Assembly: GCF_009733535.1 (NCBI RefSeq)
Contig: NZ_SMMI01000009.1
Location: 62,001 to 126,000, forward strand
Direction of reading: 5' to 3'
DNA: 64,000 nucleotides
Source of the DNA: Sphingobacterium endophyticum
GTDB lineage: Bacteria; Bacteroidota; Bacteroidia; Sphingobacteriales; Sphingobacteriaceae
The translations under genes were made by a program, and so were the position numbers. Shown piece after piece: positions 33,040 to 42,653 of the stretch; position 1 is the stretch's first letter; each line of letters opens with the position of its first letter. The notes beneath the pieces were generated by a model, which saw nothing but the letters and a program-made list of their open reading frames with translations, was not told the origin of the DNA and did no database searches.

Positions 33040-34014
33040 ATGGATGAAAAGAAATTAGAAAAAATTGATGTTTCGGTTGTGATGACAACATGGGGACATG
33101 ATAAGTTCATTGTTCAGGCAATTGAAGGAGTATTGAATCAAAAGTTTGATGGCAATATTGAATTAATCGTTACCAATGACAGGTCTCCAGACGAAACGGA
33201 TAAAATCGTTACTAATTATTTAAGAAATACAGTGATTCCAGAAAATATTTATGTAAAATATATTTTGAATGAAAAGAATTTGGGAGCTGTAAAGAATTTC
33301 TTATTTACAATTGGCATATCAAGGGGTGAATTTATAGGAGTTTGTGAGGGTGATGATTATTGGATTGATCCATATAAAGTTCAAAAGCAAGTTGACTTTC
33401 TTCGTGAGAACACTGATTGTAATTTAGCGTTTCATAGAGTTCAGGTATTAAATGAAAATGGTGAGTTAACTCCTGAAGAATTAAATAATTCTGAAACATC
33501 CTTTAAACGGGATATTCATTATTTGGCAGAATTCGGGAATTTCATGCATACTCCATCGGTGATGTTTAGAAATAATCTGGAATTCGATGAACGTATTTTT
33601 ACAGATAGAATAGGCGATTATGTTGTTTGGTTTATAAGCGGGCAAAAGGGGAAATTTGGATATATTCCTGATGTAATGTCTGTCTATAGATTATGGAATG
33701 GTTCGATATGGGGATTAAAGAGCGAGTATTTTCGAATTCAAAACTCGCTACGGATGTTAATCAGAATGATTAAGTATAATGAAGACGATCAGATTAATAA
33801 ATTATTAGTAAAACAAGCTAAAAAGCTTTTTCTATTTGTTAGTTTAAAGGAGATGAATTTGAAGGAACGGCTAAACTATCTGAAATTAACTTATGAGGTT
33901 TCTCCATCTTTTACATGGAAATTATTATTAAAAGGGTTTTCACATGTAAAGAAAGGCAGGATGTTCATTAATTTAATATTTATGGATCAGATCATTAAAT
34001 GGGTTAGCTTTTAA
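33040..34014 (+). CDS. Family 2 glycosyltransferase
   Basis: The 324-residue GT-A enzyme has VSVVMTTWGHDKFIVQAIEG at the start, donor-binding TNDRSPDETD, and a metal site in VCEGDDYWIDP, the usual E-G-D-D-Y-W form of Bacteroidota GT2 enzymes. After the catalytic core lies a helical C terminus that ends in hydrophobic residues and may dock at the membrane. Donor and linkage cannot be inferred. It is separated from the WbqC gene by 63 bp and from the acyltransferase gene by 104 bp. Confidence 0.88.
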   Translation: MDEKKLEKIDVSVVMTTWGHDKFIVQAIEGVLNQKFDGNIELIVTNDRSPDETDKIVTNYLRNTVIPENIYVKYILNEKNLGAVKNFLFTIGISRGEFIGVCEGDDYWIDPYKVQKQVDFLRENTDCNLAFHRVQVLNENGELTPEELNNSETSFKRDIHYLAEFGNFMHTPSVMFRNNLEFDERIFTDRIGDYVVWFISGQKGKFGYIPDVMSVYRLWNGSIWGLKSEYFRIQNSLRMLIRMIKYNEDDQINKLLVKQAKKLFLFVSLKEMNLKERLNYLKLTYEVSPSFTWKLLLKGFSHVKKGRMFINLIFMDQIIKWVSF

Positions 34015-34118
34015 TAAATTATTCGACTAAAAATAGTTACGCTAAATATTAAGGCATCTTCATTATATTGATCTCTGCATATTTGATTTAAATTAATGGG
34101 TTTGATATAAATATTTCT

Positions 34119-34685
34119 ATGTTAAGCAGATATAAAAATTATAGTAAGCATCAATATATAAAAGGTGATCGGATATATTATCCATCCTTTTTCTCTAAAG
34201 AAAATATTATTGATTGGTTATTGTGCACAGAGAAACATTTAATCCGATGTTATTTAAAAGCATTGAGATCTGAAGAGTATTATAGTTTTATAAGACCGAA
34301 TAAGATCATCAGTTACTATTATTCTCGGAGGAAAAACAAACTGGGAGTGAAATTAGGATTTTTTATTCCCAAAGGATGTTTTGGACTTGGGCTTCACTTA
34401 GCACATTATGGATCTGTAATCATAAATCCTAGAGCAATCATAGGAGAGAATTGCACGATTCATGGTAATTGCTGTATAGGTAATACAGGAAGTGATGAGG
34501 GAGGTTTGCCGGTTTTAGGCAATAATATTGATATAGGACAAGGGGCTCAGATTCTAGGGGATGTAAAAATAGCAGACGGGGTGAGGGTTGGAGCCGGGTC
34601 AATTGTTTTAAAATCTGTAATAGAGGAAGGAGCCTCAGTGGTTGGGATTCCGGGAAGAGTTTTATTAAAAAGACAAGATAGATAA
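34119..34685 (+). CDS. Hexapeptide-repeat acyltransferase (serine acetyltransferase-like)
   Basis: The 188-residue protein has a basic Tyr/Lys-rich N-terminal third followed by a left-handed beta-helix: GLHLAHYGSVIINPRAIIGE with the LAHYG His typical of CysE-like enzymes, then NCTIHGNCCIG, IGQGAQILGDVKIADGVRVG and GIPGRVL closing the domain. In this setting it more likely acetylates a sugar of the glycan than serine. Its stop overlaps the next start as TAATG (34683-34687), so it is coupled to the GT2 that follows. Confidence 0.85.
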   Translation: MLSRYKNYSKHQYIKGDRIYYPSFFSKENIIDWLLCTEKHLIRCYLKALRSEEYYSFIRPNKIISYYYSRRKNKLGVKLGFFIPKGCFGLGLHLAHYGSVIINPRAIIGENCTIHGNCCIGNTGSDEGGLPVLGNNIDIGQGAQILGDVKIADGVRVGAGSIVLKSVIEEGASVVGIPGRVLLKRQDR

Positions 34686-35605
34686 TGCTTATATCATTTA
34701 TTCTACCGGCATATAAGGCGAAATTTTTAGATCAGGCGATTGAAAGTATTTTGGGGCAGAGTTATGGTAATATTGAATTAATTATTGTTGACGATGATTC
34801 CCCTCAGAATTTAGAAGAAATTGTTTCGAGATATAATGATCCAAGAATAAGTTATTTCAGAAATGAAGTCAATATAGGAGGTAAAGATTTAGTTGCACAG
34901 TGGAATAAGTGTATTTCTTATGCAAATGGGGAATATTTAGTATTGGCGGCAGACGATGATATTTATCATAAAAATTTCACGCAGGAATGTGTTAAATTGA
35001 TTGAAAAGTATCCAGAGGTAGATATGCTTAGATCCAGGATATCATTAATTAATGATCAAGGTGATCTTATAGAAATCGATGGAATATTAGCAGAGCGATG
35101 CAGTCAGGAAGAATATGTATATAGTTGGGTTAAGGGAGTTCCATATGTATGTATAGGAAATTATATGTTTAAAACTAAGGCAATTCAAACTGAAAAGTTT
35201 GATAATTTGCCATTTGCGTTCGGCACAGATACCATTACTACTGTCAAATTAGCAAAAAATGGGATGGCTAATACAAAGGATATGCTGTTTGATTTTAGGA
35301 TTTCAGACATTCATTTATCCAGTGATCCTACAAAGTATGAGCAAAAGGTCGATGCGATTACGTTGCTCTATTCTATGCTGGGAAAAATAGCATATAAAAA
35401 ACCAATAAACTCGATCGAAGAATTTTGTCAAAGCAGAGTTCAATGGAATACCTTATATCAGAAATGTGTCTACGATTATTATAATGTTGCGATAAAACAT
35501 TTGCCCTTTCGTAAAATAGGGAAAATTGAGGACTGTAAATTATTGAACAGAAAAGATAAACTAAAAATGTATGGAAGGTTTATTTTTGAAAAGATTATTA
35601 AATAA
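34685..35605 (+). CDS. Family 2 glycosyltransferase
   Basis: The 306-residue GT-A enzyme starts LISFILPAYKAKFLDQAIES, with DDDSPQNLEE for donor binding and an acidic metal site in VLAADDDIYH. It is the best internal relative of the frameshifted GT2 at 27150 in length and plan (both have the N-I/L-GGK(D/N)L motif before the acidic site). That similarity is the main argument that the 27150 gene lost its original frame. The TAATG overlap couples it to the acyltransferase. Confidence 0.88.
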   Translation: MLISFILPAYKAKFLDQAIESILGQSYGNIELIIVDDDSPQNLEEIVSRYNDPRISYFRNEVNIGGKDLVAQWNKCISYANGEYLVLAADDDIYHKNFTQECVKLIEKYPEVDMLRSRISLINDQGDLIEIDGILAERCSQEEYVYSWVKGVPYVCIGNYMFKTKAIQTEKFDNLPFAFGTDTITTVKLAKNGMANTKDMLFDFRISDIHLSSDPTKYEQKVDAITLLYSMLGKIAYKKPINSIEEFCQSRVQWNTLYQKCVYDYYNVAIKHLPFRKIGKIEDCKLLNRKDKLKMYGRFIFEKIIK

Positions 35606-35628
35606 TATTTGAGTAATACAATTAATAG

Positions 35629-36567
35629 ATGAATTCATATATCCCTATAGTAGTAGCTTTTACAGAAAATTATTTTGTTCCTGCTATTACTTGCCTTTCT
35701 TCCATCTTAAAGAATTCAGATCCTAAGTATAAGTATGAGGTAATTTGCCTATTGACAAAAGATTTACCCTTGGATTTACAAGAAAAATTAAATACTTATA
35801 ATCCGGAGCGGATGAAATTTACCTATCTGAATTTAGATGGTGCTCTTGAAGGCGTATATGTTGATGAGCGCTATACAATCGCTGCATCATTCAGATTATT
35901 ATTGCCGGAATTGTTGAAGGAGCATGATAAAATAATTTATACCGATTGTGATGTTATCATCAGGAATGATTTGGGGTCTTTATATGAAAATATAAATTTA
36001 GGAAACAATTATTTAGCTGCCGTTTATGAGGCAGCTCTTGATTCTCAAGTATCATATTTAAAGGAAATTGGCTGTGAACCAGGTTATTACTTTAATTCTG
36101 GATTTTTAGTTATGAACTTAGATCAGATGAGGAAGGATGGGTTATCTAAGAAATTGATTGATGGATTAAAAGTGCCGTATTTGCAATTTCCAGATCAAGA
36201 TGTTTTAAATATCCACACAAAAGGAAAGGTATTAGGATTAAAGCCAAAATATAACAGCATTCGAACATTTTTTCTTCCCCAATTTAAACCAACATTTTTA
36301 AAGCGCTATACTGAGGAAGATTGGGATGAAGTTCAAAGTCATGGTACCATTCATTATACAGGCGGTAAGCCTTGGAATGAGATGACTGTGAAGTTTGAGA
36401 TATGGTGGAAATACTATTTTCAGTTGCCAGAGCATATAAAAGCAAGTTGGCAAGAGGATAAAAAATTAAGCTCAATTGGAAAATGTTTGAATTTTCCTTT
36501 GCTAGGAAACTTAGGCCAGGGCATAATTGATATATACAGAAAAGTGAAGCACATGAATTCCCATTAA
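35629..36567 (+). CDS. Family 8 glycosyltransferase (LgtC/galactosyltransferase-like)
   Basis: The 312-residue retaining GT-A enzyme has the GT8 start YIPIVVAFTENYFVPAITC, the DxD metal motif Asp106-Cys-Asp108 in IIYTDCDVIIRND, and the second conserved segment GYYFNSGFLVMNLDQMR followed by PDQDVLN. The HYTGGKPW motif near residue 245 is the product-site signature. GT8 members in surface loci usually add galactose or glucose in alpha linkage. Starts 23 bp after the GT2 upstream. Confidence 0.92.
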   Translation: MNSYIPIVVAFTENYFVPAITCLSSILKNSDPKYKYEVICLLTKDLPLDLQEKLNTYNPERMKFTYLNLDGALEGVYVDERYTIAASFRLLLPELLKEHDKIIYTDCDVIIRNDLGSLYENINLGNNYLAAVYEAALDSQVSYLKEIGCEPGYYFNSGFLVMNLDQMRKDGLSKKLIDGLKVPYLQFPDQDVLNIHTKGKVLGLKPKYNSIRTFFLPQFKPTFLKRYTEEDWDEVQSHGTIHYTGGKPWNEMTVKFEIWWKYYFQLPEHIKASWQEDKKLSSIGKCLNFPLLGNLGQGIIDIYRKVKHMNSH

Positions 36568-36596
36568 ATTATACATCACACTAAGATTTTAGGATC

Positions 36597-37511
36597 ATGA
36601 TAGAAAAGCTTAAAAAATTGCCTGTTGTTAGCAATATTTGGTCTCGAATTAGAGGTTCAAAAATTAAAACAAAACATCAAGAAGTTGCTGAATTTTGGAA
36701 ACCAATAATATCAGATTATTATTCTGGCAATTTTGAAAAAATTGAAAGTAAGCCAAAAAAAGAATTAGGAACGGAGCGGATAATTTGGCAATATTGGGGA
36801 CAAGGTGTTGATTCTGGAGAATTACCGGAGGTTGTTGATCTATGTTTTAAATCTGTAGATCAATACAAAGGTGATTTTATGGTTATTAGAATTGATGATT
36901 CGAATTATAGTGATTATGTGGATTTACCTGATTATGTTATTGAGAAATTAGAGAAAGGGATCTTCAAAAGGACATTTTTTTCAGATTTATTGCGATTGGC
37001 TCTTTTAAAGAACTATGGTGGAGTATGGTTGGATGCTACAATTTTGTTGACAGGTCATCTTGATGAAAATTTAATTGCACAACCTTATTTTATGTATCAA
37101 CGAGATTCTAGTGAACCTAATAAAAAGAATTGGGAGGATAGCTATGCATATTATTGGGGATGGGACAAAGATTATAAAGTCAGAGTATTGAACAGCATTA
37201 TTTATTCTAAGGCTGATAATCCATTAATTTCAGATATGTTTCAGTTGATTAACCACTATTGGAAAACCCAAAATGAAATTATAGATTATTTTTTCTTTCA
37301 AATTCTATATAATGAGTTGATAGAAGGGCAATTGAAAGCCGAACAATGTTTATTAATTAGTGATGTTTATCCTCATATCTTGCAGACTAAATTTAATGGA
37401 GTGGAAGGTCTTATGGATTATTCTGAGGCAATTAATCTTACGAATACTCATAAAATGTCCTATTTCAATACTGAAGGGTTGAATAAATTAAAAACTTTCC
37501 TAAATAAATAA
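36597..37511 (+). CDS. Capsular polysaccharide synthesis glycosyltransferase (Caps_synth/GT32-like)
   Basis: The 304-residue protein has the Caps_synth hallmarks IIWQYWGQG (residues 62-70) and KRTFFSDLLRLALLKNYGG leading to GGVWLDATI (141-149), where Asp146 and the following residues replace a DxD. Enzymes of this family are related to GT32 (Och1-like) transferases and appear in pneumococcal-type capsule loci. It is cytoplasmic, with a basic N terminus (SRIRGSKIKTKH). Donor unknown. Confidence 0.85.
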   Translation: MIEKLKKLPVVSNIWSRIRGSKIKTKHQEVAEFWKPIISDYYSGNFEKIESKPKKELGTERIIWQYWGQGVDSGELPEVVDLCFKSVDQYKGDFMVIRIDDSNYSDYVDLPDYVIEKLEKGIFKRTFFSDLLRLALLKNYGGVWLDATILLTGHLDENLIAQPYFMYQRDSSEPNKKNWEDSYAYYWGWDKDYKVRVLNSIIYSKADNPLISDMFQLINHYWKTQNEIIDYFFFQILYNELIEGQLKAEQCLLISDVYPHILQTKFNGVEGLMDYSEAINLTNTHKMSYFNTEGLNKLKTFLNK

Positions 37512-37536
37512 TAAATTTAAGTTCTAGAAATTATTT

Positions 37537-38379
37537 ATGAAACATGCCTTTTTAATTGTTGCTCATCATGAGTTCAATATTCTATCTATTCTGATTGACC
37601 TTTTAGATGATGCAAGAAATGATATTTATATTCATATAGATAAAAAAGTATTGGATTATCCGAAGCAAGCAGGGAAAAAATCCAATGTTTATTATCTAGA
37701 AGAAAACAGGGTCGACGTTCGCTGGGGGAATGTTTCGCAAATTGAAGCAGAATACGCGTTATTTGAAACAGCTTTTAAGAACGGTCCTTATGGATATTAT
37801 CATATGATATCTGGAGTACATCTTCCTTTGGTGACACAGAATGAATTTCATGATTTTTTTGATTCCGTTTCTAAATCTCAAGTTTTCACACCGATGGAAT
37901 CTCATCCCATTGAATTAGAAAGAAAGGGAAATTTTAAAAATTATTTTATGAAAAGTTTCTCTTCAAATCGATTTTCCCAAATAGGATGGAGGCTAGGGGT
38001 TAGTATTCAAGAACTGCTTGATTTAAAGGTGAATAAAGACCGTACTTTTATTAAAGCTTCAAATTGGGTTAGCCTTACTCAGGATGCTGTTGCCTATATG
38101 ATAAGTATCAAGAAAAATGTACTGAAAAGGTATCGATATACGATGTGTGGTGACGAGTTATTTGTTCCTACTGAGCTGACCTATTCTGGAAAGAATTGGA
38201 ATACAATTTACTCCGAGAGGTTATTATTGCATAATGTTGGTAGAGCAAATTCTACAGTTATTACAGAAGAGGAACTTGAACTTATAGAGAAGTCAAACTA
38301 TTTGTTTGGTCGAAAATTTAGTTCTTCAAACTTGGAAATTGTAAATCATATTATAGAAAAAGTAAAGCCAGTCTTATGA
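37537..38379 (+). CDS. Family 14 glycosyltransferase (core-2/I-branching type)
   Basis: The 280-residue protein matches the bacterial GT14 'branch' family: KHAFLIVAHHEFNILSIL at the start, DARNDIYIHIDKK, VRWGNVSQIEAEYALFE, YYHMISGVHLPL, and GDELFVPTEL near residue 205. GT14 enzymes transfer GlcNAc or xylose to make branches. Its stop overlaps the start of a close paralogue by four bases (ATGA). The two share every motif, so they arose by tandem duplication and probably add two similar branches or successive residues. Confidence 0.88.
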   Translation: MKHAFLIVAHHEFNILSILIDLLDDARNDIYIHIDKKVLDYPKQAGKKSNVYYLEENRVDVRWGNVSQIEAEYALFETAFKNGPYGYYHMISGVHLPLVTQNEFHDFFDSVSKSQVFTPMESHPIELERKGNFKNYFMKSFSSNRFSQIGWRLGVSIQELLDLKVNKDRTFIKASNWVSLTQDAVAYMISIKKNVLKRYRYTMCGDELFVPTELTYSGKNWNTIYSERLLLHNVGRANSTVITEEELELIEKSNYLFGRKFSSSNLEIVNHIIEKVKPVL

Positions 38380-39251
38380 AGCATGCCTACCTAATTCTTG
38401 CACATAATGAGTTTCAAGTTTTGAAGAGGTTATTGTTGGCTTTGGATGATTCTAGGAACGATGTTTATATACATTTTGATAAAAAAGTAAGCGAATTACC
38501 GGATTTACATTTACAACATGCTAATCTTCATATTCTAAAAAATCGAGTAGACGTAAAATGGGGAGATGTGACTGTTATGGAGGCTGAACTCAATTTATTT
38601 GAAGCTGCGCATAAAAATGGGGAATATAGTTACTACCATTTACTGTCAGGAGTTGACATGCCTATCAAGTCACAGGATTATATCCATGATTTTTTTAATA
38701 AACATGCTGGTAAGGAATTTATAGGTTTTTATCAGGGTGATATTACAGACGAAATTGACCGAAAAGTTATGAAAACACATTTGTTTTCAGAGTCTTTTAG
38801 AACCGATTCAGGATTAATAAACCTTTCGAAAAAGGTTTTAAGATCAGCTTTTATAAAATTTCAGGAAATAATAAATTATAAAAGGAACGGGGATATCAAT
38901 TTCAAGAAGGGTACACAATGGATCAGCATTACGGGTGAAATGGTAAAAATATTAATTAAGGACCGTGAAAATATATTAAAGATTTACCAAAATAGCTTTT
39001 GTTGCGATGAAATTGTGGTTCAAACAGCTTGCTGGAATTCCGAGTTAAAGAAAAATATATTTGATTTAAACGATGAAGGGAGAGGATGCATGCGTGAGAT
39101 TAGATGGGAAAAGAATGTTATAAGAGACTGGACAGAAAACGATTATGAATATCTTACTCATTCAGATAAATTGTTTGCTAGAAAGTTTAATTCTAAGAGT
39201 ATCAGTGCTGTAGACAAAATTCTACACTATGTTCAGGTAAATAAAACTTAG
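38376..39251 (+). CDS. Family 14 glycosyltransferase, tandem paralogue
   Basis: The 291-residue protein parallels the preceding gene: KHAYLILAHNEFQVLKRLL, DSRNDVYIHFDKK, VDVKWGDVTVMEAELNLFEA, YYHLLSGVDMPI and CCDEIVVQTACWNS. The donor-side region (residues 125-185) differs most, so the two may differ in donor or acceptor. It overlaps the upstream gene by ATGA and is probably made from the same message. Bacterial GT14 members are cytoplasmic and lack the N-terminal anchor of the animal enzymes, as here. Confidence 0.88.
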   Translation: MKHAYLILAHNEFQVLKRLLLALDDSRNDVYIHFDKKVSELPDLHLQHANLHILKNRVDVKWGDVTVMEAELNLFEAAHKNGEYSYYHLLSGVDMPIKSQDYIHDFFNKHAGKEFIGFYQGDITDEIDRKVMKTHLFSESFRTDSGLINLSKKVLRSAFIKFQEIINYKRNGDINFKKGTQWISITGEMVKILIKDRENILKIYQNSFCCDEIVVQTACWNSELKKNIFDLNDEGRGCMREIRWEKNVIRDWTENDYEYLTHSDKLFARKFNSKSISAVDKILHYVQVNKT

Positions 39252-39269
39252 TTTTGTGGTAAGTTGAAC

Positions 39270-40256
39270 ATGGATAAAAAAGCGCTAGTTTCGATAATCG
39301 TTCCGGTTTACAATGCTGAGAAAACATTGTACATATGTTTAGATTCATTGGAGGAACAAACATATAAAGATCTGCAGATCATTTTTGTTAATGATTCAAG
39401 TACAGATAACAGTTTAAATGTACTTAACCAATTTAAGGAAAGAACCTCCTATCAAGTGGAAATTATAAGCCATGAAAGGAATAGAGGAGTTGCTGCAGCA
39501 AGGAATACAGGATTGGATAGGGCGCAGGGAGATTATATTTATTTTGTTGATGCTGATGATGCAATCGATAAAAATACAATTGCAGAAAGCTTAAAACTGG
39601 CAACATCTGAGAATTTAGATATTGTTGGCTTTAGCTGGTATCTAACTTTTGAAAAAAATGAACGAAAAATGCATCAACCTAGCTTTGATAGTCCATTTGA
39701 TGCAATAGAGAAGATGATGAGGGGAACGATGCGATGGAATTTATGGCTTTTCTTATTTAAATCGTCCATTTTTCAAAATTATGGGATTCGATTTATAGAA
39801 GGAAAAAATATGGGTGAGGACCTTATGGTAGCCATAAAGTTATTTTGCAATTCGGAAAAGGTTGGATATTTAGATCGTCATTTTTATCACTATGGTCAGA
39901 GTAATGCTTCTTCGTTAACCAAAACATATTCTGACAGTCACATTGAGCAAGTGACTGCGAATGTCAATGAAGTTGAAAAATTTTTAAAAAGCAGTATTTT
40001 TTCAAATAAGATAGGTAACTTAATGAACTATTTAAAGCTGAATATAAAGCTGCCATTATTAATTTCTGAAAAAACAACACAATATACTAAGTGGTTGAAT
40101 TGGTTCCCGGAAGCAAATTCTTTTGTAATGGAAAATAAGACATTGCCACTACGAACCAGGCTATTGCAGTTAGCCGCAGTTAAAAAACAATTTTGGCTCG
40201 TAAAACTTTATAATAAAGTTGTTTTACGATTAGTTTACGGTGTGTTATATAAATAG
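39270..40256 (+). CDS. Family 2 glycosyltransferase
   Basis: About 328 residues from the ATG at 39270 (a TTG two codons earlier is also in frame). Motifs are KALVSIIVPVYNAEKTLYIC, NDSSTDNS for the donor base, GVAAARNTGLDRAQGDYI and the metal site VDADDAID. The GEDLMVAIKLF helix near residue 190 matches the ED motif of processive and single-residue GT2 enzymes. A basic, hydrophobic C terminus follows. It lies between the GT14 pair and the Wzy candidate. Confidence 0.88.
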   Translation: MDKKALVSIIVPVYNAEKTLYICLDSLEEQTYKDLQIIFVNDSSTDNSLNVLNQFKERTSYQVEIISHERNRGVAAARNTGLDRAQGDYIYFVDADDAIDKNTIAESLKLATSENLDIVGFSWYLTFEKNERKMHQPSFDSPFDAIEKMMRGTMRWNLWLFLFKSSIFQNYGIRFIEGKNMGEDLMVAIKLFCNSEKVGYLDRHFYHYGQSNASSLTKTYSDSHIEQVTANVNEVEKFLKSSIFSNKIGNLMNYLKLNIKLPLLISEKTTQYTKWLNWFPEANSFVMENKTLPLRTRLLQLAAVKKQFWLVKLYNKVVLRLVYGVLYK

Positions 40257-40266
40257 TCATTAAGAT

Positions 40267-41556
40267 ATGATTCGATTAATACTCTATATATCAATTGGAA
40301 TTGCGGTAAGTTTTTATTTGTTCCCAATTTCGTTTACCTTTTTGCCATCCCTCAATACAAAAATGGTTTTGGCCGTTTTGGGCGGAATGTTTGCGGGCAT
40401 GAATTGGTTAATGAATCGTGAGATTAAGATTTCAAAAGGTTTTTTGGTTTCGGTTGTCTTAGCATTATTGTTTTCTTTCATTTGTTTCTATTCCACAGAC
40501 ATCAATAAAACAACAGATTATGCATATGCGTCCTATATCACCAGTTTTGCGGTTTGGTATTTTGGAGCCTATGCAGTTTGTAGTATGATAAAAATAGTTC
40601 ATGGAAAGGTAGATTTTAGAATCTTTACCTTTTATGCGACCGCAATTTGTGTTTTTCAATGTACAGCAGCTTTGTTGATTGATAATGTTCCGAGTTTTAA
40701 ATTGCTGGTAGACAGTTATGTATCACAAGGTCAGGAGTTTTTTGAAGAAGTTGATCGATTATATGGAATTGGAGCAGCATTAGATCCGGCAGGAGTTCGA
40801 TTTTCGATTGTATTATTAATGATTACTGCTACATTGAACAATGATGAATCTGTTAGAAATAACAGTTGGACAATCAGTTTGTTATTAATATCCTTCTTTT
40901 TTATAGCCATTATAGGAAATGCTATTTCAAGAACTACGGTTATAGGCTTAGGTGCCTCATTAGCCTATTTTATTATTGGATCAAGTGTATTTAAAAGAGC
41001 AATACAGAATCATTCGACTAAATTGAGTGTTTTGTTTGGAGTCTTTTTAGTAGTTGCGATAGGCATTTCCATTTACTTATACCAAACCAATGCAGAGTTC
41101 TATGACCAAATGCGCTTTGCTTTTGAAGGGTTTTTCAATTATGTTGAAAAAGGTGAATGGAGGACGGATTCTACGGATAAGCTAAATCGGGAAATGTGGG
41201 TATGGCCACAGGATCAACAAACCTGGATTATAGGTTCTGGATTGTTTGATAATTATGTTTATAGTACGGATATCGGATATTGTCGATTTATCCTATACTG
41301 TGGAATTCTAGGGTTTTCTGTATTTGCATTATTGTTTGTTGTAAACGCTCTGGTGTTTATGAGACGTCATCCCCAATATTGGATGTTCTTCCTGATTTTA
41401 ATGGCTTTTACCTTTGTCATTTGGTTTAAGGTTGCAACGGATATCTTTTTTATTTATGCAGTATTTTATTGCATCGATTCATTAAGGGTTACAGAAAGTT
41501 CAGAAGAAAAAGAAGAAGTTTATGAAGATAGTGTATTGCATCCTAGGTACATTTAA
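40267..41556 (+). CDS. Polytopic membrane protein, O-antigen polymerase (Wzy) candidate
   Basis: The 429-residue protein has about ten to eleven predicted membrane helices and one large outside loop (residues 270-345, with FEGFFNYVEKGEWRTDSTDK), the build of Wzy/O-antigen ligase proteins, whose primary sequences are poorly conserved. Conserved Arg residues sit in that loop and in AISRTTVIGLG. It would join repeat units at the periplasmic face. It is the only candidate for polymerase in the locus, which supports the call. Its 3' end overlaps the next gene by 35 bp. Confidence 0.7.
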   Translation: MIRLILYISIGIAVSFYLFPISFTFLPSLNTKMVLAVLGGMFAGMNWLMNREIKISKGFLVSVVLALLFSFICFYSTDINKTTDYAYASYITSFAVWYFGAYAVCSMIKIVHGKVDFRIFTFYATAICVFQCTAALLIDNVPSFKLLVDSYVSQGQEFFEEVDRLYGIGAALDPAGVRFSIVLLMITATLNNDESVRNNSWTISLLLISFFFIAIIGNAISRTTVIGLGASLAYFIIGSSVFKRAIQNHSTKLSVLFGVFLVVAIGISIYLYQTNAEFYDQMRFAFEGFFNYVEKGEWRTDSTDKLNREMWVWPQDQQTWIIGSGLFDNYVYSTDIGYCRFILYCGILGFSVFALLFVVNALVFMRRHPQYWMFFLILMAFTFVIWFKVATDIFFIYAVFYCIDSLRVTESSEEKEEVYEDSVLHPRYI

Positions 41557-42652
41557 CTCAGGAGGTATGGAGCGAGTGTTGGCAAATAAAACTAACTACC
41601 TCGCAAAACTTGGTCATGATATCAGCATTATCACTACCGACCAACAAAACCGTAAGCCCTATTTTAATCTACATCCTTCAATTCATCAAATTGACCTTGG
41701 TATTAATTATACCACAAATAATAATACTGGTTTATTAAAGAAATTGATAGAATATCCTAAAAAGCAGCTTGAACATAAGAAACTACTGAAGAAATATCTA
41801 AACAAGATAAAACCTGATATTACAGTTTCCTTATTTGACCATGAAGTTGGTTTGCTTCCCAGTATTGGTGATAAAAGCAAGAAGATTGTTGAAATTCATT
41901 TTTCTCGATTTAAAAGACTGCAATACGGCAGGGAAGGTGTTTGGAAAATTGTCGACAAAATCCGAAGCAATAATGACCTTAAAACGGTTCAGAAATACGA
42001 TAAGTTCGTTGTTTTAACCGAAGAAGATAAATCTTATTGGGGAGATCTAAATAATATCGAGGTTATTCCTAATGCAAATAGTTTCAAAATTTCTGAACCT
42101 AGCAAGCTTTCTTCTAAAAATGTAATAGCTGTTGGTCGCTATGATTACCAAAAGAGATTTGAGGATTTAATAGAGATATGGAAATTGGTTCATGAAAAAG
42201 AACCAGAATGGCATCTCAATATTTTTGGCAAAGGACCTGAAAAGGAGAAATTGCAAAGAATGATTGATGAAAATAAGTTGTCATCAACTGTAAGTTTAAG
42301 AGATCCTGTTCAAGATATTGATCAACAGTATCTTGATAGTTCAATGATTGTAATGACTTCTCGTTATGAAGGATTGCCAATGGCACTATTGGAAGGTCAA
42401 GTTGCAGGATTACCCCTCATATCTTATACATGCAAATGTGGTCCAAGAGATATTATTAAAGAAGGTGAAAATGGCTTTTTATTAGAAGAGGGAGATAAAA
42501 TAGGTGTATCGGAGAGAATCGTAGAATTAATTCAAAATAAAGAATTGCGTGAAAGGATTGGGGAAAAATCATTTGAATATTCAAATGATTTTTCAGAAGA
42601 AAAGATTATGGAGAAATGGCTAAGTCTTTTTAATGAAACTTTGAATACATAG
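41522..42652 (+). CDS. Family 4 glycosyltransferase
   Basis: The 376-residue GT-B enzyme opens KIVYCILGTFNSGGMERVLA with the GGMERV acceptor loop; the donor half has AVGRYDYQKRFEDLIEIW, FGKGPEKEKL and the Glu signature SRYEGLPMALLEGQVAGLPL. It is a retaining cytoplasmic transferase. The start lies 35 bp inside the Wzy candidate gene; the GT4 N terminus beginning at this ATG is complete, so the overlap is real. The next gene begins one base after its stop. Confidence 0.9.
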   Translation: MKIVYCILGTFNSGGMERVLANKTNYLAKLGHDISIITTDQQNRKPYFNLHPSIHQIDLGINYTTNNNTGLLKKLIEYPKKQLEHKKLLKKYLNKIKPDITVSLFDHEVGLLPSIGDKSKKIVEIHFSRFKRLQYGREGVWKIVDKIRSNNDLKTVQKYDKFVVLTEEDKSYWGDLNNIEVIPNANSFKISEPSKLSSKNVIAVGRYDYQKRFEDLIEIWKLVHEKEPEWHLNIFGKGPEKEKLQRMIDENKLSSTVSLRDPVQDIDQQYLDSSMIVMTSRYEGLPMALLEGQVAGLPLISYTCKCGPRDIIKEGENGFLLEEGDKIGVSERIVELIQNKELRERIGEKSFEYSNDFSEEKIMEKWLSLFNETLNT

Positions 42653-42653
42653 A

